DNA from: Penicillus capitatus
Lineage: Eukaryota > Chlorophyta
Direction: 5' to 3'
DNA: 64,000 nt
NCBI GenBank assembly: GCA_965649825.1
Contig: OZ287699.1
Coordinates: 744,001-808,000 of the forward strand
The position numbers and the translations under genes were made by a program. This document shows, piece after piece, positions 36,660-47,937 of the stretch. Numbering within the stretch: position 1 is the first letter of the stretch; the number at the start of each line of letters is the position of its first letter. The notes under the pieces were generated by a model. It was given only the letters and a program-made list of their open reading frames with translations, was not told the origin of the DNA and did not search any database.

Positions 36660-37565
36660 TTCGGCTGGAGACACGTGTGATGACTGACGGGCCAGAGATG
36701 GATGATGTGACATCTCGGGTCATGTCCATGCGAAAGACTCAGGACGAATGTGGCGACGTCGACGTCTGATAGTGAAATTGATGTGACAGGTACTTTGAGT
36801 GCTCTGTTTATGGAATCTGATCTCTACAAAGCGAAGCAAACGACATGTGGATTGGAATAGATGATTAGAGACTCTCTCCCTCGCGAAGAACATCTTTTTG
36901 CTACAAGTACCCACCTCGTCGCATCTTAAATGAAGCCAGTCATGTGCGCACAACAACATCTGCAGAGACAGGTCATAAGCAAATCCCCGACATGTCAACA
37001 CCGAAAGTCATATCACCCTTCAATTCTCCAACCCCCGTCCAGTCAAACACAGAATCCAGTTAGACGAGTTTAGCGATTATTACTGTCGCTCAGCAGAAGT
37101 GTTGCTGTCTGCAGAATGAGAAGGTCTGCCAGATGGATGCTCTCTTGGATACGGAGATCTCTTCTCACCCAGCAAGGCATGGCGCACATGTGCCGTCATT
37201 CACCAGAGATGTTCTCTTTCACATGGAATGGCACTTAAACCAATGACATGATGTCTCTGCAATGGACCAACTGCATAATAATGTGATATCCACTCTTGAA
37301 AGATTTCTGTCCAGAACAACGATGACTTTGATCCAGAATGTCACTCTGCTGTCTCTTTAGGCACACACGGTCGAGCTTCTTCGGCGCCCTTTTTCAAATG
37401 TCTCTCGAGTGTTCGCCTAAACGTTAGGGCACCCCGAAAAAGAGAAATGCAGAAGAATATAAGACGCTGTCGTGGCTTCATTCAGTGGTGAAGAATACAT
37501 AGCTTATGTTAAACCATTTCTAACAGCTTGCTGGAAGAATAAGCGAAAAAAGAAAAGGTGCTAAT
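36660..37565. other. Interval between PIG-U and the DDB1-like gene; nothing recognised
   Basis: No frame of note. Two plus-strand copies of GATGTGAC occur at 36704 and 36780, outside any model. A minus-strand open frame at 36720-37001 (93 codons) shows no motif and I leave it out. Confidence 0.45.
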
Positions 37566-40500
37566 TCATGAAAAACAAAATGTGAGGTAGGAAGCGTGCT
37601 GTTCGTCATCGTACTCTTGACATTGTTCCATGTGTGGTCTCTCATCCGTTGCGGACTCCCGATTCGTGCCGATGAGCCTTTTGTGAAGTTTAGGTGAAAC
37701 GTCTGACGACATCTGTGCCACGCAGTATATCGTTCCGAGCTCACTCGAAACCACAAAGGTGTGACCATCCTCCTCCTCCTCTCCTGCAGACCATAATGAC
37801 TTCAGGGCACAGAAAGACAATGACTTACGATGATGATCCTCGAAGAGGCATTGGACGTATTCGCTCACTCCATTCAACGCATCCGTTGATCTCAAAGCTG
37901 TGAGATGTGTTTTGAGAGGGATTGCCAGACCCTCTTTGAGATTCTTCTCAGATGATGCTGGGGCTTCCAGGGTGGAAGTGAAGAAGATGACATTGCCACG
38001 GTTGTCAATTGCAGCAATTCTGCCATCACGATTCATGTGAATATCGACGATGCCTCTCGCGTGTTTGCCAGATCCCACATGCTATGGCACAGAAACAGGC
38101 AGATGAATAGATCACTCCACTGTGTATGCAGCATCTCACTTCGAGTTTGTCGGGGAATGACGGCGTCTGCGGATGCGTGAATTTATAAAGGATGACGGAG
38201 TTAAAGTCATCCCCGGTGGCGACAGTACTGCGACAAACATGAATAGCTGTTGCCGGATCGCGAATCGGCAACCAGTTTGGGCTTTTCTCCCATCGACCAT
38301 TATGAATGTGATAGGGGACGAGTCGTGAACCAACTCCCACCATCAAGACGCTCTCATTAAACGGAGCTAGACAGCTGACTGGATCCGGCAGGCGGCGAAA
38401 TGCCAGTTGACTCATTCGACTTTGTAATCCATGATCCTCTTCTGAGATCTTTATGCGTAAGAGTCGCAGTGTCCCTCGCTCCACAGCTTCGAGGGATACA
38501 TCAGAACATGTCTCTTTTCCTGTCCCGACGGCAAGGAGAATGGTATCGGCTGTGAAAACTGGCCAGGATGGCAAAAGATCTCCTTCTGGGCAACGAGGAG
38601 TGGACACATCTGAGGGACAGGAGGTAAATGAACGGCAACATGTCAATGCTGCAGCCATGCCTCGCACTGTTTTCATATAGTTTCGAATTCTGAAGTCTGA
38701 GCGCTCTGCTGCACTTATATCCTCTCTGTCCCTGTCACTACACACATGACAATCCTATCCTCACAACGACCACACAACCGAACGCACTTTCTCGTGGTTT
38801 CCGATAAAGGGAGATCCGCTGCGGTCGTCGAGGACGATCCAGAGGTCGACCACAGCGAAGCGGCCGAAACAAACTCCTCTGGCTTTGCTTTGTAACAGAG
38901 ATGCAGTGTTCTCTGTCTTATGTCGATAAGATAGATCCCTGATAGCTTGGAGATGCCAAGTATTTGATGTCGACGAGGAAGCTGAATAAGTTTCTCGATG
39001 GGCTGATCTGTTGTAATCGACTGAATCTGCCGAGGTATATTTGCCATATGAAGCATCCCATTCACATCTGCATACACAAAGAGATAACGCATGCGCTCTC
39101 CATTGCAACAGTACTCCAAGATCTCTGGCAATTCAATCGCACTCTTCTTTTCATCTTCTCTCCAGAGCATCAAATCTGAAGCAGTTGTCAGAACTGTGCA
39201 GCATTTGATGTGTGACGGAAGATTGATCTGCTTTATGGTTCCGATCTGGCAGCAGCAGGTTATGGATGTCGAGGGACGAGGCACGTTCATTCTTAAAAGG
39301 AAACTGCGATTGGAGTAAGCCAAAACGAGATCTGGTCGGATCTGCTCCAGATGGACAGGTAATACGCCAACCTGCATCATTCTTCTCATGGAGGCGCCCT
39401 TCCATCCTTCATGTACACTGTATTCCCCCAGCACTCCATTTCTGAATCCCACCAACAAACAAGGCGTACATTGTTTGTCCGAATGTCCCATCACGACAAT
39501 GCTTTCTGGAACAGGGAGCTCCTGCCTGTCAAAGCGCGTTGCATCAAGTGCAGAGCATTCTATATTTAGTTGAGATCCGTCGTAAAGATCTTCTCCTTTG
39601 ATTGACCACAGATGCCAACAGGATTTCTTGCTGGTACATAAGAGGAAGACTTCGATGGACGAGGAATATGTTCCCATGATGCACAACATCTTTCCTGTTG
39701 TTCCATCGACGGTTAAGATCATACACGAGGGATGCATGTCTTCTGTTTCTGCTGACAAGAGTGTTTTCAGCCGCACTGTGGAGCGGCTGCGTTTTCTTGG
39801 CTGATGGCTCAATCCATGTTGCAAGACGTCTTCAAGCTCTAGCAGAATCAGCGATGATGTTGTGCTGCTGAACAAACACACAGCCTCGTCAAAGGCTGCT
39901 GCGCACATGATGTGTTCTAGTCTGGTGTTTTTCTCTGGTTTGCGTCCCCAGAAGGTGAGATCGAGGAAACCTCGAGGCGTCAACGACGATCCATCGTGGC
40001 CATTTGGCAGATCTCGCTGTGCCGTAGAGTACCAAATACTCTCCGGTCCTTCGCTCCCTGATGTCGTCGATTTCTCTGAGAATTTCAACACGGAACTCAG
40101 TTGCTGGGCATTGAAATTGCTGAACGACCTAAAAGCACAACAGATGTCTAAACACAACAAGACTGCTTGCTCTGAAGTCAATACAGTTACCATCTTCGTG
40201 GAGTCGCCTCACAGTCCATCTCGTCGGTAGCTAGACTCGAACTGGAGATGTGTTTGTTGTGCAGAGATGGCTTTTCTGTTTTGTTATCCTCGGACATTCT
40301 CATTGCACAGAGGGCCACTCTTGATGGTGTGACCTGTACGAAGAAACTGTGATTGAGTGCAGCACAATGGATCGTCGGTTCGTTCCTGAGAATTCCCATC
40401 AAATGCGTTCCATCAATAAAAACGCCATCTGCACAGCAGCAGCAACAGCATTTCAGATAAAATAAAAGCAGAGGGCATACACAGAGTAGTAACCTTTGAA

Positions 40501-42316
40501 AATAAGAATGCGTGTTTCGTCAAGAAAGGATGCCACGATGAACTCTCGGGACTGCAGACGATTTGAGGGTCGGATTTTCCACAGACGCGTGAGACACTTA
40601 AATTGCGGACTGAGACAGAGATCTTCTGTCATGATGCCAGAGCTCATGATCTTGACAGATGCAGCGCTCTCATCTGGTGATGCGGTATAGAAAACACGTC
40701 CCGTTTCATTGTCTGCGTTTCGTCGGATGAGCAGGTCTCGGATCGATCCAGAATTCTCCAGAATTTGTGTTCTCTGATACTGAATGTCGCTTCCTTTATG
40801 CAGGGGAGACAATAAGAAGTGATCAAGATTGAACGAATAGAAAAACAGATTCCCACGTGGCAAACAACAAAGCCGGTGCCCCGGTGAAAGGCAAGGCGTT
40901 CCGTGCACGACCCCCTTCAAAAGTGTCCTCCATTCCGTATGCGACTGGGAACGCTGGAAAGTCACGTGGATCGTCTTGATCACTCCATCATCCAGACAGA
41001 GTCTCAAGGATGCCTTTCGCCACATGTCATCCAGACACTTTTCCTCCTGTCTGATTCCATAGTCGAAGGAGAGGATTCGATGAAGTGCATTTTCATGTAG
41101 ATGGCCTCGAGGTTTCTCTGATGCCAATGACACGTCCTCTCCACAACACGAATGCCTTTCGAATAGGAACTCCCTCACAAGCTGCACAGGAACTCTGTTG
41201 TGGTGAACAGGTCCAGCCGCCGGCCACATCATAGCAATGTGCTTCACTTCCAACTCTTTGGTCTTCCTCTCGGAGTACAGAACATGAAAATCCAAGATAC
41301 AAACTGCTCTTCTGCATACCAGCATTGCCCCTGAAGCTCAGGAGATATGTGCGAGAGCTTCAAGTTGGAGGAAAGTACCAAAAGGGTGTTGTGGAATGGG
41401 AAGAAGCGCACGCGGAGGACCATGGTCCTGATTCCATACGCCAAAGTCCTTATTCCAGACACTACTAATGGGTATAGGCATCGTCAATGTCAAATCGATA
41501 GCGCTTTTGCATAAGGCCTCATCGTCTCCTCTGTGGCAGTCATAGATGCACACGAGGTGGTCCTCTTCGGTTCTACACTCAGAACCAACCGTCGACGTGA
41601 TGAACGTGTCTCTCGAGCGAAGTGTGTTCGCTCACTTGATCAAGAAAGAAAGATAATGCGATTTCGTGGCAGGATTGCGTGCAAAGAAACGCACAGAGAG
41701 AATAGACATTATAGAAGAGGGTAATCTGCCACACCGTACATGGCCACTTGGATAACGAATGACAGCAAATTGCCGAGAGCTGTCGGAGGCAACAACCATA
41801 TCTCCAGTTTCCTCACAGACACTGAGATACGTTGCATTTGGCACCATATCTACACAGCCCATCCCATTCGAGGTCGATGGATCGTCGATGATGGATGCGG
41901 CGAACGCACTTTTTAGACAGGATTGCATGATCGGAATGAAAAGCTGTCGGTCGTGATCGTAACGCAACACGATGACGCAGTCTTGGGAAGTAAGCATGGC
42001 TAACAGATCGTTGTCCTGAGGATGGATGTGTACAGTATGGTGTGGCTCGAGTTACACGGAGTGTCACTTTTTGAATGGTTCCCTGCGCGGGATGGAGAGT
42101 CTTGATAACGTGTGCCCTTTCCGTGAGTGTTTGTTGACGGCAGTAGTTAAGCCAATGGCGTTCTCCCGTCGGAGTCTCATGGAATTCCAAGTTGCGACAC
42201 TCGAGAAGACAGTCTTTGAGAAGAACGACATTGACGCCGTGACTCTCCCAGAAATGGCCGAAGCAAACATCCAAAACCGCGCCACTGTGAATCAATTTAC
42301 GACAGCAATGCACCAT
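37566..42316 (-). CDS. Divergent DDB1/CPSF-A superfamily protein (plant At3g11960-like)
   Basis: Exons (minus) 42316-42068, 42015-41636, 41572-41379, 41330-40494, 40428-40191, 40128-38788, 38731-38140, 38081-37566; about 1,448 residues. This is a three-propeller scaffold protein of the family that includes DDB1, CPSF160 and SF3B3. Landmarks: DNDLLAMLTSQDCVIVLRYD, IRPSNRLQSREFIVASFLDE, RTLHLCYKAKPEEFVSAASL, FTADTILLAVGTGKE, and the CPSF-A-domain core DPVSCLAPFNESVLMVGVGS followed by STVATGDDFNSVILYKF and VDIHMNRDGRIAAIDNRGNV. The order best fits the fourth, poorly studied plant branch typified by Arabidopsis At3g11960 rather than DDB1, CPSF160 or SF3B3. All seven introns are 48-65 nt. The start is uncertain: an open frame extends upstream to 42442, and the C-terminus may continue in another exon. 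Confidence 0.75.
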
Positions 42317-42501
42317 CACGTTCGGTATGTGTATAAGTCGTGTCCAACAAAACCACAACGATTCGCGCAATCTAAACACGGCACTTCGTGATGTGACGGA
42401 CAGACACACACACAGACGTACACACAACCATGGTCCATTCAAAGGCGCTCATTGCTGCCAAACAAGAGACACAGGTATCGTTGGTACGGCATGACGTGCG
42501 A

Positions 42502-43399
42502 TCAATCGATGTACTGCGACACCCAGCGAAATCCATCGGCATAGCCCATCTTACGCACCTACCGCACGTACACACGCTTAGGTGCAAGAGTTGAGATGGA
42601 TAGGATGTGACGTACGACACTGCACATGAAGATCTCGATCGGTCTGATGTTCTTCTCCAGTGTCACCTTTCCTTTCCCCGTCGTGTAGTTTGTGAGGCCA
42701 AGCATGTGTCGTACGTCATCCTCGGAACAGGCATGAGGCAAATCGATCTTGTTTCCCAGTATCAAGAAGGGAATGTCGGAGAGCGATTCGTCAGATAACA
42801 ACGCATCCAGTTCTTTCTTTGACTCGGGGAGACGCTCGCGATCGGCGACGTCTACCAAGAACACAATGGCATCGACCTGAACGTCACATCATGATTGCGG
42901 TGGAGGGAAAGGCACTGTGCAAGGCACCTTAGCAAAATAGTCTTTCCAAAGACGACGTGCTATTTCATGACCGCCCAAATCGAAAGCTTTGAAGTTAATG
43001 CCAGCCATTTGAAGCTCCTAAGCAAAGAAACCCACGACCCATGATGTGACGGACGTCCCCAACGGCACCTCGGACGTGGGATGCTGCGTGGGTTGGTGTT
43101 GTTGTAGACGATCATCCTTTAACATATGCATCAGCGTTGTTTTTCCTGCATTGTCCAGTCCCTGCAACAAGACAAGTGTTCATGCACGTAGCACGCACAC
43201 ACGCGACTGTCAAAGAGCGATACTAAGAAGAGGATTTTTGCATTCTTGTTGTAGAGTCCTAAATAATTCAAGACACTGTAGAACCTGAACAGCAACAGGA
43301 ATGCGTTCGCCGCCAAAGTATCATCCGCCGCCGTCGAAAGGCGGCGGCAGAAGTCGAGGAGATCGCTGAGGGAAGAGATTACCAGTTGAGAATGAACAT
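42502..43399 (-). CDS. SAR1: SAR1 GTPase of the COPII coat
   Basis: Exons (minus) 43399-43383, 43284-43224, 43161-43069, 43017-42928, 42876-42616, 42558-42502; 192 residues. SAR1 starts COPII vesicle formation on the ER. The first exon is only 17 nt and gives MFILNW, joining to [20 protein letters not shown], the amphipathic membrane-binding start typical of SAR1. G motifs: GLDNAGKT (G1), T in HPTSEE (G2), DLGGH (G3), NKID (G4), and the conserved [20 protein letters not shown] end. Introns 51-98 nt. Intron 4 contains TGATGTGACG in sense near its acceptor; intron 3 has the same element in antisense. The DDB1-like gene follows in tandem. Confidence 0.95.
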
Positions 43400-43706
43400 C
43401 TTTCAGGAGCGTGATGCTTCGAATCCGCCGTTCCGAACTTGGAAAGCCGTCTTCAACGCGAGACGCCAAAGATGTGGAATTTATCAACGATGATATGACG
43501 TTTGCATTCATACCCGTCGTCGAAGTGCCAACATTGCCCACACGGACTGCGCCATGAGCATGTACACCACTGGTGATCGGCACCATATCGAGTCGTCAGT
43601 GGCCATTCATCGACAAGACACAGATCGCTTGGAATAAGATCGGTAGGAGCGGCGTTTCTGTGCTGCTGCATGTCTTAATGATGGTGCATGTAGTGATTAG
43701 CGCGAA

Positions 43707-44607
43707 ATGGGCAGCAGATTCAGCTTGTTCAACAACGAAGACGTTGATATGTCACCCGTTTTGCGAAAGCGGAATGAATATGCCGATATCGATGCGATGT
43801 CCGCTGCGGCGGTGAAGAAAGAACTGAAACAACACGGCCTCGAAGTCGACGCGTTGCTCCGAGAGAAGTTGAAGGAGCTGCGCCAGACCGAAGTCAGCGC
43901 CGCTGCACGTCGTTCGGGCACGACACCTATGGGTACACTCTTAAACAACGCCTTTAATCTTTGACCTGCTCTGTTTGAAGACACGGAAGCGGCGACGGCC
44001 CCTGTTTCCTCACCCCTTGCCCTTCCCGTCCCCATTGTCCAACCCAAAGCAGATGGACCGCTTACGCGTTCGCAACTGACGGGTAAGGATACTCTGTCGT
44101 GATCTGTCATGATGATATGTGTTTGGTGGACAGAGTCGGCGATGGCGAAACGTCGCGCGCGCAAAACGCCTGCGGTTCGAAAAACGACGATGAAGAGGAA
44201 AACGCCCGCGACGAAGAAGATGGCGACCAAGAGTGTGCGCAAGAGGTCAGGCCAACGCCGAGTGCGATCGGGTGCGAAACGGAATCGTACACAAAGCGGA
44301 AAGGCGCCTGCCGCAGAAGGTAGCCTCAGGCCAGCGATGCACGCTGCCAAACTCCATCGTGCTTTGCCCAGGGTATGATGAAGAGAATGATGAGACTGAC
44401 TACGACGTGGAGATGATCATGGACATTCGACTGGATGAGAAATCCGGCAAAGCAAAGCGTCAGTTCTTGATTCGTTGGACTGGCTATGGAGTCGAAGACG
44501 ATCAATGGATCGACGAAACCATGTTAGCTCTGCCGATCGACGAGTACAAGCATTCTGATGTCGTTAAGACAAAGCTCCAAGCCGACGATGTGACGGGGTC
44601 GATTTGA
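43707..44607 (+). CDS. Chromodomain protein with basic linker
   Basis: Exons 43707-43932, 43981-44082, 44134-44319, 44372-44607; 249 residues. N-terminal helical region (MSAAAVKKELKQHGLEVDAL) resembling SAP-type or heptad helices, then a Pro-rich stretch, a very basic segment (AKRRARKTPAVRKTTMKRKT and more, some 60 residues) and a C-terminal chromodomain: YDVEMIMDIRLDEKSGKAKR, QFLIRWTGYGVEDDQWIDE. The aromatic cage positions Y, W and W/Y are present, so binding of methylated histone tails is plausible. No chromoshadow domain follows. Together with the Argonaute 8 kb away it would fit heterochromatin control, but that link is inference only. The in-frame stop at 43962 is removed by a 48-nt intron. 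Introns 48-52 nt. Confidence 0.78.
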
Positions 44608-44724
44608 GATGTTCGATGTTCGTCCATCTGTATGTATAAGATGACGTGGACGTTTATTTTTAAGAGATACATGTGCGAAGCAGTAATCTTGTTTTCTGCA
44701 TTGTTTTACAAGAGGTGTCTGTCT

Positions 44725-46632
44725 CTAAGCCGTCTGTTGCATGTCGAGAGCGGCATCCAGACGTAGAACCTGTGTTTCCAAGTTGTGTAAATTGACAAGG
44801 ACAGCTTCGCTCTTAAGACTGAAATCCGGAACAGAGATCAAACGCGATGTCACCCGATGATCTGATGCATGGTCATCATGATGAAAGGCGTGCGAATAGT
44901 GTGACCTTGGAAAAGACGTGTGTCAAAGCATGGCTGGTTGCCTGCGAAGAAGATGTGTGGTGTCTCTTCCAGGACAAAGGGATCGCTTTGGTCGAAAGGA
45001 AAGCAGGTCAGTGTATCTGGACAGGTCGGTGCTAGATGCCGATACTTCAGACACAGTTCCATCGCTTCCACTCCGCTTCCGAAATCCGAGTGCCTTGAAA
45101 CAACAGAGACCCATTGTCCTGACGGTCGACATATCGGTACGAGATTACAGAAGGATGTCATCGACGTTCTGTCCAGATGTGCCCATAATACGAACGCCAT
45201 CGAGAGTGAAATCGTGAGGATTGGTCACTCTATTGAGATGCTTTTCTTTGCTCGCCTGAGGAAAGAAACACCTGAGCCAGACGAACGTTGCTGTTCATGG
45301 GTGCTTGACAATAATGGAGAAGTCGACTTGTGTAGAGGTTGCTGAGGTAGAAAGCAGGAAGCTAGATCATGTAGACCTGGCATCACATCGACAGGCACAG
45401 TTGGTACAATTTCGTTTAAGAAACCATCCACGTCGCTGCACAGAATCCTGCATTCGTCCTTCTGTACCAAAAAATGGCGACCTGACAAGATGGGCTCCAA
45501 TGCACGGAGTTGCTGACGCGAATTGGGTGATCCGGTTGCCAGATCTTTATTTTTGCCAATCAGTTCTCCACAGACAACCACACGAACGATACCTGCCCAA
45601 GGTACGATCAGCATAGCAACAGAGCACATGGTGCTATGCAAACGCGAAGGAATCTCTTCAGCCTCTCCAAATGATCCAACAAGGTATTCGGCAAGCATAT
45701 CCAATGCCAGACGGTTTTGTGGACGGATGGTCGCCAGATTCAAACCCGATAACAACAGAAGGTAGACATCCGATTCCCTCGATCTTTCAGGAAGCGGCAG
45801 TTGTGGAGCAATCTCTAGTATACTATGCATCTCTGTAAAGTCCAAGGTTGTTGCGTGATTCTTGCCTGGACAACAGACGTCTGTCACTTCAAATCTCCCA
45901 TTGGCCAATTGTCGACCCTTCACAGCGACACACATTCCTGGAGAGGAATGAGAAAATGTAGACGATCGCGTCGAACTGCTGTGAGCACCTGAGACGAGTT
46001 GGTTGACAGGCAACGCAGTTCCAGTGAGTTCCGTACGGGTGCCGTCATCTTCGATGAACAGGAGATCGTCATCATGCACACGATTCTTATTGATCTGCAG
46101 CTCTTTCTCTTCGACCCTCTTCGAAAGATACTTGTCCAAAACTTGCGGCTTTAATTTCATGCTTTTGAAAAGAATTCCGCAGAGCACGACGTCTGTCGAT
46201 CCCCGTTCCTTGATCCCCAAAATCTTGCATGCTGTCCTCGACAGAGCATGGAGACTCGAAAACGATACGGTATTGCCTACTGGGTATCTCTGGCCATTTG
46301 TGCTGAGCACTCTCTACCAGATGAGGCTTCAATTCATGAAACCGACAGAAATACGTTTGTGCAAATTGTCGTTCAAAACCAGACTCGGTCAAGATGAAAC
46401 GCTCGTTCTGTGCACTTAGCTCTTTATGTTTTGCACGCAGTAGAGCGAAGAAGGACCTTGTCTGTGTAGTCGACTGTAGGCCGTGGCGGATGATTCTCTT
46501 GAGCGCCATTCGATCGATCGAAATCTCGCGGGAGTTGTACACCGAGTCGCCTTTAGAAGACGCTGCCTCGTCGAGAACGGCAAGATGACGAGGCGTGGGG
46601 TACTCGAGTTCTTTCAGGGCTTCCGGATCCAT
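44725..46632 (-). CDS. POLD2: DNA polymerase delta small (B) subunit
   Basis: Exons (minus) 46632-46281, 46231-45328, 45271-45149, 45093-44906, 44861-44725; 567 residues. POLD2 is the non-catalytic B subunit, an inactive calcineurin-like phosphoesterase with an OB domain, that links the catalytic subunit to POLD3. Landmarks: FQRQFAQTYF-like region (ERQFAQTYFCRFHELKPHLV), VVLCGILFKSMKLKPQVL, YLLLLSGLNL, VVVCGELIG, VPVDVMPGLHD, LPQQPLHKCFFPQA, VTNPHDFTLDGVRIMGTSGQ, YRHLAPTCPDTLTCFPF and LISVPDFSLKSEAVLVNL. It is about 100 residues longer than the human protein because of an extended N-terminus (MDPEALKELEYPTPRHLAVL), whose start is unproven. Introns 44-56 nt. Divergent from LSM7 with 133 bp between start codons. 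Confidence 0.92.
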
Positions 46633-46765
46633 GGTGACGTACGTTTATCTGTCTCTATGTTGGGATGGATACGATCGTAGTCTGTACAAACGCATACGGT
46701 CGTCTAATCGAAACCAATCGTATTTGTGCCATTGCCGCTGTCGCATTCGACGTTGCTGTTTTGGG

Positions 46766-47163
46766 ATGTCGAAAAAAGAGAGCGCCATCGATTTGAGCAA
46801 ACTCATCGACAAAGGTGTCCACGTCAAGCTCAGTGGAGGTCGAGAAGGTTATTGACCTCTTCTTTGAATGCCGGCGTCGAAGTTTTGCGTTTTAGTGACG
46901 GGTATTCTCAAAGGGTACGACCAGCTAATGAATCTCGTGGTGGACGACACCACAGAGTACTTGCGAGGCATGGGTCGCTTCACAAAATGATGTGACATGT
47001 TTCATGGGATTGTCACACAGATCCGGAAGATCCGTTGAAGATTACAGACGATACGCGGAAACTGGGACTCGTCGTGTGTCGTGGTCCCTCCGTTATGCTC
47101 GTCTCTCCCACCACTGGTGCAGAGCAAATCAACTACAATCCCTTCCATGGGGAACAGGGATAG
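46766..47163 (+). CDS. LSM7: Sm-like protein LSM7
   Basis: Exons 46766-46847, 46896-46967, 47021-47163; 98 residues. LSM7 belongs to the LSM2-8 ring on U6 snRNA and the LSM1-7 ring in mRNA decay. Sm1: IDLSKLIDKGVHVKLSGGRE, VTGILKGYDQLMNLVVDDTT; LSM7-specific DPEDPLKITDDTRKLGLVVC; Sm2: RGPSVMLVSPTTG. The second intron (46968-47020, 53 nt) has a GC donor (GAG/GCATGG) and an ACACAG acceptor; no GT donor keeps the frame, so this is a well-supported GC-AG intron. It also contains TGATGTGAC. Confidence 0.94.
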
Positions 47164-47191
47164 CACGGCGAATGTTGTGTAATGCTGTCAA

Positions 47192-47638
47192 TCACCCTCC
47201 ATGTACCATTTCTTCGCGTAGGCGACAACAGCGTGCGACGCAGCACGAATATCATTGCACCAAGAAGACAACCGTCGAAAAATTCAAAATCGTCGCACCC
47301 ATTTGTCGAGATTTCGTGTATTCCTTCAGACAACAGAGCGTCCGAGACCGTCGATAAGAGAGATTTGGACGCCGGGTATGTGCTTGGCAGCGTTGGCGAG
47401 TCCTTATAGGCTATCTGAGCTGCGCTTGATGTTTGTCACGGCGACGACAGGACTTCAGTTCTTTTCGAGTCCATCTACGGCCGAGATGAAGCGGCTTCCG
47501 AACATGTAGAGGACCCTGGCGGAAGATGAGAGATATCGTCGACGAGATCGTCGATAATCGATCAATCAGATTGGCGTTGCGGAATTCGCCGAACGCAAGT
47601 AGCAGCATTTGGATCGGAAAACATTTGCGTTTCGACAA
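47192..47638 (-). CDS. Hypothetical small protein, unrecognised
   Basis: Proposed exons (minus) 47638-47504, 47414-47273, 47211-47192; about 98 residues, starting MSKRKCFPIQMLLLAFGEFR and containing SLLSTVSDALLSEGIHEIST and CDDFEFFDEMVHGG. The phases agree and the last intron is 61 nt, but the first would be 89 nt and alternative joins exist. No family recognised. It is tail to tail with LSM7, 28 bp apart. Confidence 0.33.
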
Positions 47639-47797
47639 ATCGACCGTTTACGACAAGGATACTGACGTCATGTCCGTCAGCCAGATAACAAGATCGTGAT
47701 GTGACAATGTCTCCCCGATCCAAATCCTGTTTGAGTGGTTAAAAAGCGCGATCAACAGAACGGAATATCGTAATGGTAACGGTGATAAATAGACAGT

Positions 47798-47937
47798 CGA
47801 TGATGGGATCGATAGCGTCAATCGACGGCGATGATGGGATCGATAGCGTCAATCGACGGCGATGATGGGATCGATAGCGTCAATCGACGGCGATGATGGG
47901 ATCGATAGCGTCAATCGACGGCGATGATGGGATCGAT
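47798..47937. repeat. 31-bp minisatellite, about 4.5 copies
   Basis: Perfect tandem units of 31 bp start at 47798, 47829, 47860 and 47891, with a partial fifth to 47937. Each unit contains GATGATGGGATCGATAGCG followed by TCAATCGACGG. Copies are identical, which suggests recent expansion or homogenisation. It lies in non-coding DNA rich in CGATCGA-like words. Confidence 0.95.

Noticed and set aside
38761-39108. Alternative frame in the DDB1-like gene (VVDLWIVLDDRSG)
   Set aside because: The phase-2 donor at 38788 in the main frame joins cleanly to DREDISAAERS; the alternative frame has no consistent join.
43957-43964. Chromodomain gene split into two genes by a stop codon
   Set aside because: A 48-nt intron (43933-43980) removes the stop in phase and links both halves.
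47798-47937. CRISPR-like array
   Set aside because: Units are strictly tandem with no unique spacers and the genome is eukaryotic; it is a minisatellite.
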